A DNA stretch of 64,000 nt from Ceratopteris richardii (Eukaryota > Streptophyta > Polypodiopsida > Polypodiales > Pteridaceae). The stretch lies in the NCBI GenBank assembly GCA_020310875.1, contig CM035420.1, positions 184,313,380 to 184,377,379 on the forward strand, given 5' to 3'. Position 1 is the stretch's first letter. Each line of letters starts with the position of its first letter. The translations under genes were made by a program, and so were the position numbers. This document shows, piece by piece, positions 9,698 through 19,476 of this stretch. A model generated the notes under the pieces. It was given only the letters and a program-made list of their open reading frames with translations, did not search any database and was not told the DNA's origin.

Positions 9698-10316
9698 TGT
9701 TGAGAGTAGTATGGGCACCCAAGGACTGACTAGACAAGGAAGCCAGCGGAGAGAGTCAGAGCGAGGTGAAGGATTAAGTAGACAAAGCAGTCGACACAAA
9801 TCTGGCAGATAGGCCCTTCAAATTTTTCCAAATCAACATCTTTATAACAGTGATTCTTATCACTAACAATCATTGTAAATACCATTTCATATTTTTGTAG
9901 CTCCATTTTGTGCAAGCCAAGGAGTCCTTGAGCTTGAGGAGCCTTAGAAGTGCCTACATATCAATTTTCATATTTTTTAGACTCCATTTAAGCCCTCAAA
10001 TTGGCCCTGGAACCTAATTTTTAACTAGGCCGGACACTAGGTCTGGACAGGGCCAAAACCTAGTCAAAAACTATAAATAGAGCTAGAGAGCTCATTTTTG
10101 AGCTAGATTGTAATTGAAATGAACTTGTAAGAGCTTTTTGAAAGTAATCTAAGAACTCCATTGCTTCTCACTCTTTGTCTTGCCGTGTGCGCACGTGTGT
10201 GTGTATGTGTGTGCATGTTTGTGTGCTTCTCACTCACGCACTTGTGCCTCCACTTGCTCGAGGTCTTCATACCATCCTCACGTCTTCCCGGATTGACATT
10301 AAAGGAGGTGCTACTC
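9698..10316 (+). repeat. 5' LTR and leader of element X (gypsy, G-related)
   Basis: Starts TGTTGAGAG after ACGTA. Several blocks match the minus-strand G LTR/leader (54550-55122), including CTTATCACTAACAATCATTGT, CTCCATTTTGTGCAA, GCTTGAGGAG, GCTTCTCACTCA and GGTCTTCATACCATCCTCA. In G these blocks precede gag, which fixes the orientation as plus. The inner LTR boundary near 10316 is uncertain. A short TG tract lies at 10184-10222. Confidence 0.65.
10072..10079 (+). promoter_or_regulatory. TATA box of the X LTR
   Basis: TATAAATA in the context ACTATAAATAGAG, a consensus plant TATA box, in the middle of the LTR where the U3/R boundary is expected. Confidence 0.7.
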
Positions 10317-10317
10317 A

Positions 10318-10662
10318 TCACTGAGCTACACCAAATTTAGTGACTGAGGGAGTCTGGCTCATGTCGTAGACTAAATCCTTGTTACCTTGGGAGAATCCAG
10401 GGGCAGAGATGTATGGAGCTTGTACCATCCGAAAGGTTTTGAAGACAATGGTCATGAGCTCGAATATTTTCATACACATTTTTGCTGCTATGTCAGGTAC
10501 ATTATTTAGACGTGTAGACCAGTGCCGAATTGTTGATACCATGTAGGCTACGGTTGGGGTCCCTCGAGGTGGAGCAAAATATGGATAGTTAACCCAAGCC
10601 GAGCATTCTTTATTGTTGCGTACCTTGATCGCAAATGCTTGCCATGATCTGTGACGTACCAT
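10318..10662 (-). CDS. Antisense ORF of X, C-terminal 114 residues
   Basis: A 114-residue frame (start MVRHRSWQAFAIKV) containing WVNYPYFAPPRGTPTVAYMV and DIAAKMCMKIFELM. It lies 43 bp beyond the stop of the large ORF at 10706 in another frame, so it may be the frameshifted C-terminus of the same gene or a separate small gene. Its stop falls exactly at the inner end of the X LTR/leader. I recognise no domain. No function is assigned. Confidence 0.5.
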   Translation of the reverse strand: MVRHRSWQAFAIKVRNNKECSAWVNYPYFAPPRGTPTVAYMVSTIRHWSTRLNNVPDIAAKMCMKIFELMTIVFKTFRMVQAPYISAPGFSQGNKDLVYDMSQTPSVTKFGVAQ

Positions 10663-10705
10663 TGGGCAATAACATGTTATACTTGATATACAGTGGCATG
10701 GTTGC

Positions 10706-11464
10706 CTAGGTGCTCATCATCTCAGGGTAATCGCTTAGTAGACGTGCACGCCAATTAGGCTGGAAAATCGAGCCTGCACACGCATCTGTCGGTAAGTCCT
10801 CTGGCTCAAATTGAGTGGCAAATGTGGGCTCCTTCCCTGTATGTCTTTTAACTTCTGCATTATAATCATGTAGCAAGACAAAATAAGGCATGTATTGCGA
10901 CTCTGATGTTGTGATTAACCGTTGGTGGGATAGGTTCTGAAAGTAAGAAGACCGAAGAACAGTTTCTTCCAGATTTGTGAGAGATTGCATTTGCACGGCA
11001 ACGCGATCATCATGTGTCTTACCCACTTTCTCGACCCTTTTTACCCAATCTGGAACTTGAATTTCTAAAGTGTCCTGTCCTTCCTCTGTAGTCCGACCAC
11101 CAAGTGTTGGCATTGGCTCATATGGCTCTTCATAGCTGTCATCAACGGGGATTTCCACTATTGTTTCAGGTTCTGGTTCTTCAGTGGGTGAGGGTGGCCT
11201 TTCATATGGTGCGAGGCGTGCTTGGAGTTCTGCCACCTGTTTCCGGAGGGTCTCTACTTCTTCTGTAGAGTGTTGCAAGATTACCGGCTCCTGTTGAGCT
11301 CTGGGGGCACTGGCTATCTGTTTCTTTAGGTATGCACATTCAGTCTCTAACTTTTCATATGACTCCAAGAAATTTGCATGCTCCTCTAGTAAGATGCGAA
11401 TGTCTTCTGATGGGACTGCTCTATACTTGGTAGGGCTAATAGTTGCTCCTGTAGTTCCTTCCAT
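10706..11464 (-). CDS. Antisense ORF of X, third segment (coiled coil)
   Basis: A 252-residue frame in the same frame as the two segments upstream, separated from the second by a single stop (TAG at 11495). Residues about 20-90 are rich in Glu, Gln and Leu with heptad-like spacing and are likely coiled coil. An acidic proline-rich stretch follows (PPSPTEEPEPETIVEIPVDD). The last part contains YMPYFVLLHDYNAEVKRHTG and FQPNWRARLLSDYPEMM. I recognise no family. The listed Met is only the first after the stop: the original protein probably began at 14269. Confidence 0.6.
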   Translation of the reverse strand: MEGTTGATISPTKYRAVPSEDIRILLEEHANFLESYEKLETECAYLKKQIASAPRAQQEPVILQHSTEEVETLRKQVAELQARLAPYERPPSPTEEPEPETIVEIPVDDSYEEPYEPMPTLGGRTTEEGQDTLEIQVPDWVKRVEKVGKTHDDRVAVQMQSLTNLEETVLRSSYFQNLSHQRLITTSESQYMPYFVLLHDYNAEVKRHTGKEPTFATQFEPEDLPTDACAGSIFQPNWRARLLSDYPEMMST

Positions 11465-11494
11465 AGCCGCTTCAAAGTTGTCTTGGTTTTGTTG

Positions 11495-13183
11495 CTAAAG
11501 CCTCTTGTTCTCTTCTAGTGCTGCTGCCATATGCTTCCTTAATAGCCCAAGGTTGCGTTTGAGTGTAGCATTAGATATCATTTGCGCTTGGAGCACTGTT
11601 TCTAGTTCCTTGACTGCTTGATCATCTACTGTCGATGTCTTTGATTCCAATTCGGAGTGAGCCTGCTGTAAGGTGGTATGCTCGATTAGGAGCGTTTGGT
11701 AATCGGCTTCAAGAGTGTTGACTCTAGCTTGCAGACGTTGAGATTCTGCCTGGAGGGCAGCAGTGCGTTCTTCCAATTGATGGTATTCTTGTTGTAGTTG
11801 ATGTGCACACTGAAGTAATGTATTGAACGTGCTATTTACATTATGAGATGCAAGGGGAAAAGTTTGGAATGCAAGGGAGGTGGGATTGGGGAGGGAGGTA
11901 GTGAATGCTGTGTGTGCCAATGATGTGGTGAGTGGTGAGGTGGGGGGTAAGGGAGGGGGAGATGGTGGAATCGTGGGGAGAGGTGCTGTGGTGGGTGAAA
12001 TGTCCATTGGGTCAGACAGAGTGGTGTGTACAGGGGCTACCATGTAGGTGGGTATGGTAGGTGAAGTGAGTGTGGTGTTCGTGTAAATTGATGTCGTTGC
12101 GAACAGCGGGGAAATGTGCCTCTGAAACATTGGAGAGCGGATGAACTGCTCCACAAAGGATGGGTATTGGGGTGGTGAGGTTAGGTTGAAAGAGGCGTAG
12201 GGGCCAGATGGGAAGTGAGGGTCATGGAATGGAGGTATCCGTATTGGGGGATAGGCTGGGAAACACAGGGTGCCTTCTGTGGGTGCAGGGTTTCCAACCA
12301 CACTTGGGATTATGGGATGACCCATTATGGGTTCGGAGGATAGAAGGTTTGAAGTGTACAAGGGATTGGTGACGAAAGAGAAGAGGGTGTCTTGTGAGGT
12401 GGGTTCTCGAAAGGAAAATGATGTGACTGAGGGTGGGTTATAAGTGAAGGTAGAGGTGATGACTAGCGTTTCTTCCATGGTGGGAGGTGGTGGTGGGGGT
12501 GGAGAAGGTGGTGATGGGGGATGCTGGGGTGAGATGGGTGATGTCTGAACGAAGGTTTCGGCAGAGAGGTCAATGGTGGTGGTGGGGGTAGCTGTGGCTT
12601 CAATGGTTACCTCTTGTTCTGTGACGGGCATCCTGATAGTCTTACCTGCTCGTGGTAATGTGTCGACTCTGCGTTTGTCATACCTCACAGACTGAAGGAC
12701 TGTAGTGTGGACAGCCTCCGGAACTCCTAAAGACTCTGACACTAATTTGAGGGTGTCAATGAAATGTTGATCCACCCCATCATCTGATAGCATTTCTTGC
12801 ATCAAAGCTTGACCTGACACAAGAGAGAGTTGATGCCTTTCTTGCACTGCTTTGATTGTGTCGTATAACCTTTGAAGTTGAGCTGTATATGCAGGTGCAC
12901 CTACAATTTCTGGCACTTCTTGTTGCTCATCATGATGCTCTTGATCATAATCCTCCTCATCTTCCTCCTGTTCTTCATCTTCATCATCCTCTTCATCCAC
13001 TTCCACTGTAGTGACAGGTACTTGGGCGGTTGTTGCTTGCGTTTGCACATTCTCCACTTGTTGTGCCTCTTCTGCCTCCAGCTCTACATCTTGTAATAAT
13101 TGTTCGAAATCTTCATTCGTGAGTTCTTCCAAAGGTGCACCACTGGGAAATTCAAGATCGGTTGGGATGGGAGGGAATATCAA
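11495..13183 (-). CDS. Antisense ORF of X, second segment (acidic, proline-rich, coiled coil)
   Basis: A 562-residue frame in phase with the segment ending at 13214; ten codons and one stop separate them. Residues about 60-90 are very acidic (EEDDEDEEQEEDEED), about 215-235 proline-rich (PPSPPSPPPPPPP), and the centre is Pro/Ser/Thr-rich low complexity. The last 120 residues form a Leu/Gln/Glu heptad coiled coil (LEERTAALQAESQRLQARV). Composition is clearly GC-richer than the surrounding elements. It looks like a structural or Gag-like accessory protein, but the function is unknown. Confidence 0.6.
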   Translation of the reverse strand: MIFPPIPTDLEFPSGAPLEELTNEDFEQLLQDVELEAEEAQQVENVQTQATTAQVPVTTVEVDEEDDEDEEQEEDEEDYDQEHHDEQQEVPEIVGAPAYTAQLQRLYDTIKAVQERHQLSLVSGQALMQEMLSDDGVDQHFIDTLKLVSESLGVPEAVHTTVLQSVRYDKRRVDTLPRAGKTIRMPVTEQEVTIEATATPTTTIDLSAETFVQTSPISPQHPPSPPSPPPPPPPTMEETLVITSTFTYNPPSVTSFSFREPTSQDTLFSFVTNPLYTSNLLSSEPIMGHPIIPSVVGNPAPTEGTLCFPAYPPIRIPPFHDPHFPSGPYASFNLTSPPQYPSFVEQFIRSPMFQRHISPLFATTSIYTNTTLTSPTIPTYMVAPVHTTLSDPMDISPTTAPLPTIPPSPPPLPPTSPLTTSLAHTAFTTSLPNPTSLAFQTFPLASHNVNSTFNTLLQCAHQLQQEYHQLEERTAALQAESQRLQARVNTLEADYQTLLIEHTTLQQAHSELESKTSTVDDQAVKELETVLQAQMISNATLKRNLGLLRKHMAAALEENKRL

Positions 13184-13213
13184 GGTAGAACCATCGGTGC
13201 TGCGTCTTGGAAG

Positions 13214-14269
13214 TCAGAGTGTGAATGGTCGGACTCTTCGGGGTGGAGGGGTGACGTCTGGTGTTAGGGTGGCTCCACGTGGTTGAGCACAAGGGACTTG
13301 GACAGTACCTCTCATCTTCTTAGAAGGGGGTCCAGTGGATGTCCTGCCTCTAAACTGCTCTACACGATTCCACATTAGGGCCCATTGAATAGGGATGTCA
13401 TAAGCCAAACACCTATAAATGATTCTCGTCAGAGCACAGCAACCATATAAAACCTGTTTCCGCGGCCATCGTTTGTGAGCTAGGTGTATCTGATCAATTA
13501 TCCAGTGGGGTAAGTTGATGGTGAGGCTCTGTGTCTCTGCCAGATACAAACTAAACCAAATCTTTTTGGGCGGCATGGTGAATCTATCTTGTGCAGGAAA
13601 AGCAAAGTGTTGCATGCACATGCGAAGGTGTATTGCAATATTAGGCGTCATGGACACCATGTCCTTGAGTTTGGTGAGGCTTTGATTCTTCATGTAATCA
13701 GGCACTAGGGTCTCCTTCTCTGTAGGAATATGCATTCCGCGCATATCTAGGGCCTCTCTCACCAAGTTGTTGGATAACCTAAACCTCTTGAGCTCATTTC
13801 CTTTTGTTAGAGATGGGATCACAAATGAGCTTGCACCTTTTGGGTTCTTGTTTGGAGTCAAGGTGTTGATGAGATAGTAGCATCGCATGAAGTCAGGCTT
13901 TGGGAGCCGTGCACTGAAATATGCATTCAATCCTGCCTTCTCCCATACTGAACGTAGACCTTCTGCATTTTGTAACTTCTCGAATTCTCTTGTAAAGAAA
14001 TGGTATTTACCTTGCTTCCCATTGAAGTCCAACTCTGATTCCCATAGGTATGTTCCCTCTCCCAAGGGTCCTGCCACTTCACTAAACCAGTGGGAAGCTT
14101 TTCCTACGGGCATGATATGGCCACTGGGAGGGTCCGCTATAGGTATGATTTTGATGGCCTGCAATTCTTCTGGTCTTTCATTTGTCTCAGGCAAAACGGG
14201 TAAACTGTCTAAGTCCACCACTTGCTGGCTCGTTTCTGTTTGAGAGCTAGTTCTTGCTGCCTCAACCAT
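13214..14269 (-). CDS. Antisense ORF of X, N-terminal globular segment
   Basis: A 351-residue frame starting MVEAARTSSQTETSQQ. It contains WFSEVAGPLGEGTYLWESELDF, FTREFEKLQNAEGLRSVWEKAGL, CYYLINTLTPNKN and a C-terminal helical stretch LPHWIIDQIHLAHKRW followed by VLYGCCALTRIIYRCLAYDIP. The general style resembles the plant retroelement-associated ORFs (Athila ORF1 or putative plant transposon proteins), but I cannot confirm homology by eye. The terminal stop at 13214 is a TGA that one C-to-T change of CGA would create, and the frame continues for about 830 more codons, so the intact protein was probably about 1,190 residues. Confidence 0.6.
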   Translation of the reverse strand: MVEAARTSSQTETSQQVVDLDSLPVLPETNERPEELQAIKIIPIADPPSGHIMPVGKASHWFSEVAGPLGEGTYLWESELDFNGKQGKYHFFTREFEKLQNAEGLRSVWEKAGLNAYFSARLPKPDFMRCYYLINTLTPNKNPKGASSFVIPSLTKGNELKRFRLSNNLVREALDMRGMHIPTEKETLVPDYMKNQSLTKLKDMVSMTPNIAIHLRMCMQHFAFPAQDRFTMPPKKIWFSLYLAETQSLTINLPHWIIDQIHLAHKRWPRKQVLYGCCALTRIIYRCLAYDIPIQWALMWNRVEQFRGRTSTGPPSKKMRGTVQVPCAQPRGATLTPDVTPPPRRVRPFTL

Positions 14270-14540
14270 GTTGAAAACTTCGCAGCTGGTTCTGTGAGAA
14301 TATATGAATAAATGTTAATATTGCAATGGACACAAAAATGACACTGTGTCCCCGTTACAACATTAACATGAGGTTCGGGAGAGGTTAGGGGGTTAGTAAG
14401 TGCTCGGTGCTTGTGTGTGTAGTTAGGAATTGGGTAGACCTAAGAACTAAGTGGAATGATGTGATGTGAGAGTGACGTAGTTAGTAGGTGGACATGGATT
14501 TACAACTGGGGTCCGAGGGTTTATTACAAGTTTTAGGTTG

Positions 14541-15149
14541 TCAAATGCAATGGATAGGTTTTGATTTTGACTTTGTGGAGGCTCTAGAGAGTGTGATATG
14601 GTATTTACTTGAAAAATGGGGCTTTTTAGGGACCCATTTACAAGTGATTCTACTTGTGCTCATGGAAGAATACGTGTTAGTGCGTGATGTGTATGACTGG
14701 GCCTCAGATGTTCGCGTGAGTGAAACATGTTGTACAGGGTTTGGCCTTGGTGTAGCTATTTGAGCTCGCAAGCAAGCCTTAGGCACCCAGATTTGTCGTG
14801 ATTGTGGGCTGGCCTTCATTGACTTCTTGGGTACCCAAATAGACTTCACTTTCGCAGAAGAATTTATGAAGGACTTCTTATTAGTGTTGTGTTGTTGATT
14901 ACTAATAAGAGGTTTTGGCCGTGGTGTTGGCCTGGTCAGAACAGGGTGTTCGCCTTTTCGCCTCCATACTTGTTTCATCGGCTGAAACAATCTGCTTTGC
15001 TCCTTTTTTTGGCCTCCAGTATAGGTAGTGTTCTGCTTCTTCTGTATTCGATCTGCCTTTGGTTGTTTCATCCCTCTGGCCTTTGGAACATAAGGGAGTG
15101 CCTTCTTATCCTTGACTCCATTGTTGAGACAATCCTCTTTCTGCATCAT
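14541..15149 (-). CDS. Lys-rich ORF with repeated WVPK motif
   Basis: A 202-residue frame, strongly basic, with three copies of a (I/K)WVPK(K/A) motif spaced by about 20-60 residues (SIWVPKKS, QIWVPKAC, KWVPKKP). Similar WVPK stretches are known in the linker between the zinc knuckle and protease of SIRE/Maximus-type copia polyproteins, so this may be a captured or decayed piece of such an element. No zinc knuckle or protease motif is visible here. It lies 270 bp upstream of the large antisense ORF on the same strand, in a different frame. Confidence 0.4.
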   Translation of the reverse strand: MMQKEDCLNNGVKDKKALPYVPKARGMKQPKADRIQKKQNTTYTGGQKKEQSRLFQPMKQVWRRKGEHPVLTRPTPRPKPLISNQQHNTNKKSFINSSAKVKSIWVPKKSMKASPQSRQIWVPKACLRAQIATPRPNPVQHVSLTRTSEAQSYTSRTNTYSSMSTSRITCKWVPKKPHFSSKYHITLSRASTKSKSKPIHCI

Positions 15150-18100
15150 ATATTTTTGGACAAGAATAGCATTGTCAACTTCATGTGCACCCCTGGAAGG
15201 ACCAGGAGTTCATGCCTTACCTAGTTCCTTGAGTGCCTCATTTTCCAATTCAACTGTAATTCGACTATGATTTACCCATACCTGAAGAAGTCCACTTCTT
15301 AGGTTTAGGTTGACTGCATGATCATAGATCCAGTCCTGACCCAAGACAAGAGGCTCAGTGAGGTCCTCATCTTGACACACCTAGGTATAAGATCCAATGA
15401 TACAAAGGAAACTCAAAGACCTGCCGTCCCTTCAGCATCTGCCCAGGTTACATCAGAAACACCTGTGCTAAGCAGATTTGAAAGACCATCAAAGGTATAA
15501 AATTTTTAGGAAAAGCCAAAAGCTCTGACAACTGTTATCTGCTGCTAATGGGGCGGAGGACATTGTTCTACAAGTCGGAAATTTCAACCATTTTATTGTT
15601 AAGCCTAATTCTTGCTGCTGAATATGTAAGTAGGCAAGACATCTTGGAAATTGAACCAGGACAGGACGGTTGCAATGGTATCACGTTATAAAGCAGAGAT
15701 ATCATTGAGATAGAGACTCTGGCATGGAAGAATCTCTCTACATCATACCCTTTGTTTAAGCTTCCAAGAATGTTGATTCCAAAGCTAAATAAAAGTGACT
15801 CAGAGATAGATCAGAGAATTGGATAGCAGAAGAGAATAGAAATGATCCTCAACTGACTTTTTTGGGAAGTTTTCGAGGAATTAATTGTGGAAGAACTGTT
15901 GAATGCATCCAAGGACATACTCACCAAAGAGAAGAATTTTCCAGAGGAGGTTTCGGGTCCATGAAGAGGTTCGGGAAACAACAACAGTCAACAGAAGACT
16001 AGACTGAGGAAGCAATCTGGATTTACAACAGATTATTGGGAGACTCAGCATCAATGACAAAAGTTGATGACCTCCACTCCATTGTAGCTATTGGCAAGGA
16101 TGACATCATTCAAGAAATTATATATATGCTGATGCAGCTACATATCCAAAAGTGTGAGCATGGAACATATGTAGATAGAGTGGCATCTGCCTGCCTTGGA
16201 GAAGCCTTCATAGGAAGAGGAGGTGCTTGTGTAGGACATGATGAATCCAGAAAAGGATCTGAGATCCTACAACATGATTACATTAAAAATGTTTGGATTG
16301 GATGAGCAGCTGAAAGGTAAATGTTGTGCTTCTAGAGTTGAAAAGATACACAAATGTAGCAGGAAAACTAGCTTCACCAGAAACAACCTATGACATGGAA
16401 GAGTTGACAAGGGGATTAATGCCTATGGCCTGCTTCCCCCCATGTTGTGATATGCTTCTATAAATATGGGCTCCAGTTGTTCCTCTGTTCAGATTTGTGC
16501 TTAGAGAATGGATTGGGTGGAGTGTTGTGACTGACCCTACGAGGATGGTGTGCACTTCTGAGGGACTCCAAAGCTCTATCAATGAAACTTCTGAACATCG
16601 GAGACTGAGGAGATACAGATCCTAATTGGGCCCTAGACACAGATTGATGTTGGCATCCCCATCATTGGACTTGGTACTGGAGTTGGGATCTTAGCAATGA
16701 TCGCAAAAGCAAGAGGTGTTGAGCTAGCAAGTGAGGACAGTTGTCAAAAGAACTACAGTTCTTGCAGGTGCCTGTACATCAAACCCATTTATACAGATGG
16801 GCAAATGCAGCTAGAAGCCTTAGGTTCTGCAGTAAAATTAGATGACGCTCAAGCAAAAGGAAGATCTATGTAATGGCACCATCTGATAAGTTTTGGTGGG
16901 CACATGGAGATGATCAGAATATGTAGTGTCTTGAACCAAATGGCAAAACAGATGACTGGGATATTCATGCAGCTCATTCCTTCATGCTTCAGATCTAAGC
17001 AAAAGATTAAAGGGTGCAAGGCTTCAAAGGTGGAACTCGTTATCAACTCTCTATTGTGTGCCTGGTGGGGATTTAGCAGGATGCATGATTTCCCAGGGTA
17101 ATGCATGAAGGAAGGTAGCTCTTAGACTTTAGTGCCTACTATTGGTCTTTCAAGCATTAGGTTGTAGCTACTACATTGACTAAAGAGATAAAAGGTTGTT
17201 GTGGTTGTCCATGGTGTGAAGACTTCTAACCATCAGCTAGGTTGTCATCCATTTCTTTGCCAACATCAGGCCAGATTTTCTGCTCTCTCCTCCTGCAGAC
17301 TACAACATGAAAAAGATTGGCAAGCACTTCCTGAATGGGTATTTGGATCCATGTTGCTCCCAACCACTCTGTTCAGGTTGAGGGGTTTGGTGACTTCAAA
17401 TGCACTATACCTACTATCTCTCCAGCCTACAAACTTTCATAACTCTCACATGTCCAACTAGGAGGATTCTTGTCAGGTTGGTCGGAGCTTCAGAAAAGGA
17501 CGGATTTGCTGTGATGCACTGGATTATGTTTTGGAAGGAATAAATATAACATCCTCCATATCAGATATATCAAACATTTACTCACGGGCTCTCACCACAT
17601 TTTGCAGCAATTAGGTTTGATGAAGCCATGTGGGTAGCTGCTATGTTTCCAGTGCAGGGATAGAACTAGGCTGCAATTTGAAGCTGGCTATGAATGATGC
17701 GAGTGCCCCAATCAACAAAGCTGGAACTTCATCAAAAACTAATTTGGGTGCTTGAATCTCTTTTGCTACAGGATAATAATTGATCTATCTAACAAAGGTC
17801 ACATTTTGTGAGATGTGGTTGACCCCATTACTGTTGCGCAAAGAATGGAATGATGTGGCTCCAAGGCCTCAGAGCCTATTAATTGGTCTTACAATCACTG
17901 TGTTGCAGGTTGCTCTTCCAATGTCGCACATCTGCTGAATTCTACCAGGGAGGTAACATTGCATCAAATGGACTGCTCGTTTTGTCCTTGATTAATGTTT
18001 GAAGTTCAGCAGCTACTAGTGGCTGACGCAAGGGATTGGATTGTTTTTGGGGCTACCCCAAGTAGGAATTGTGACTATTGCCCTTGCCCCCATTTGGAGA

Positions 18101-18807
18101 AGATGATCTACATTATATGTTGTTGCTTTGCTTAGATACTTGCTTCTCAGATTCTCAGAAATAAGTCCTCTACTCTGTTATGATGGTATCTGCTCATATG
18201 GTTGGGGATGAAGGAAGCTTGATGGATGCCGAAGCTGGTAGTGCCCTATCAATCTAATTTTTACTCAGGGTGTATTGTTAGATATTGGACTTGAACTTCT
18301 TCAGTGTGTTATTGCCCTATTTTAGGGATTTTGTCCACTTGCCCAACCATCATGTGGGAAGCTTGGTACAACTTTGATGTTAGGACTACTATCCTAAGAT
18401 GTGCCCTTTCTTGCTCTGTCTTGTTTGCAATGGTGGTGTATGCACATGAAGTTTTAGGACTCGCAGTTTTCAGATCCACTAAAGACTTGCTCAGAGGGAT
18501 TGCTGCATATTTGGCAACAGAGGCTGCTATGTACATGGTTGGGCTGACTGCCCCCAAGGGGATTGTGTCGCTCAACATGGAAGACCTGAAAACTTGAAGA
18601 ACTGTAGATTTGAAGAGTTAAAGACTTAAACTTGGACCAGTTCAGCAATGTCTTCCAAAGTATTTATCCAGAAATGAAGACACAATTGGCAATTTTAAAG
18701 ACTCTACAACATAATGAAGGCGACTTGGAAGTGTTGAAGATGCATCTTGGATCAATGAACTATGTATGTTCCTCTCATCTTAGCTTTGTCAGGGACGACA
18801 AAGCCTA
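15150..18807. other. Unassigned interior of element X
   Basis: About 3.7 kb with only short frames on either strand and no recognisable gag, protease, integrase or RT motif. Composition is less AT-rich than the copia DNA around it. Short plus-strand frames (16036-16305, 18304-18597) have no known motif. It could be decayed element DNA or captured genomic sequence, including introns. Confidence 0.4.
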
Positions 18808-18819
18808 GGAGGGGGAGTG
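18808..18819 (+). other. Polypurine tract before the right LTR of X
   Basis: AGGAGGGGGAGT directly upstream of TGTTGCGG, the usual arrangement at the 3' end of a plus-strand LTR retrotransposon. Confidence 0.65.
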
Positions 18820-19471
18820 TGTTGCGGAACCATAATTGCAAAAGGCATGAAGACCTTATGGAGTGCTCAATTTTTTCGTTTTTGTACAAGTTCCTTCATA
18901 GAAACTCCCTCTTATCTATTTTTGTAAGAAAACCCATAAAAACTCTACCTTACCCTTCTTTTTTGTAAAAGGCTTCTTTTTTAGTTTCTCCCTTATTTTA
19001 GAAATAAGAGCTCTCTTTTCGATCCGTACAAGAGCTCTCTCTCTCTAAGAAGATTCCCTTTTTGATTTTCCCAACTACCTACCTTTTTTAGAATGTCTCT
19101 AGTTAATGAAGCTTGGCCACTTGTACTCAATGAATCCTTCTACTCTCTTATATAAGGAGAAGAAGCTCATTTTGTAGGGAGGTCCCTTGGCCATGGCCTT
19201 GGCCTCCATTTTGGTAATGGAAGAAGGTGTCATTTGTTACTCTCTTTCTTCCTTGTGGGCAAGGCGATGATCTATGTGTGTGGACTTGCATTTGGAGTTG
19301 GCTTGTGTGTGAGCATTGCTCTCCCTTGCTCCTTTTTGACGTTGACCTTGGTGCCATTGTTCATGAGCATGGGTGTGGATGCGTTGCTTGCACTTCTTGC
19401 AACTTCACTTGGAGAAGCTTCTCACTTCCATGTGAGGCGGTTAGGGTCTGTTGTTCCCCCTTTTCTCAACA
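18820..19471 (+). repeat. Right LTR of element X
   Basis: 652 bp, starts TGTTGCGGAACC after a purine tract and ends TTCTCAACA before ACGTA. It contains TATATAAG (19149-19156) at a position fitting a promoter. Its sequence does not match the left LTR at 9698-10316, and no other copy is in the window. Confidence 0.65.
19149..19155 (+). promoter_or_regulatory. TATA box of the right LTR of X
   Basis: TATATAA followed by GGAG, at about half the length of the LTR, consistent with the U3/R boundary. Confidence 0.6.
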
Positions 19472-19476
19472 ACGTA

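Larger units (their letters stand above)
9698..19471 (+). mobile_element. Element X: gypsy-like insertion with antisense ORFs and unmatched LTR-like ends
   Basis: Flanked on both sides by ACGTA (9693-9697 and 19472-19476). It starts TGTTGAGA and ends TCTCAACA, exact inverted complements. The left end is a plus-strand LTR with a TATA box whose downstream part matches the leader of gypsy G. The right end is a plus-strand LTR (18820-19471) preceded by a purine tract. The two LTRs do not look alike. No gag or pol domain is recognisable inside. Instead there is a long antisense reading frame set (10318-14269), another antisense ORF (14541-15149) and about 3.7 kb of unassigned DNA. It is either a chimeric non-autonomous gypsy or two insertions. 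Confidence 0.6.

Noticed and set aside
13887-14243. 118-residue plus-strand frame opposite the large antisense ORF
   Set aside because: Shadow of the minus-strand frame; no motif of its own.
16650-16860. Frame reading GIPIIGLGTGVGILAMIAKARG, slightly like a methyltransferase SAM-binding loop
   Set aside because: The open stretch is short, flanking sequence does not match any methyltransferase I know, and stops follow. Too weak to call.
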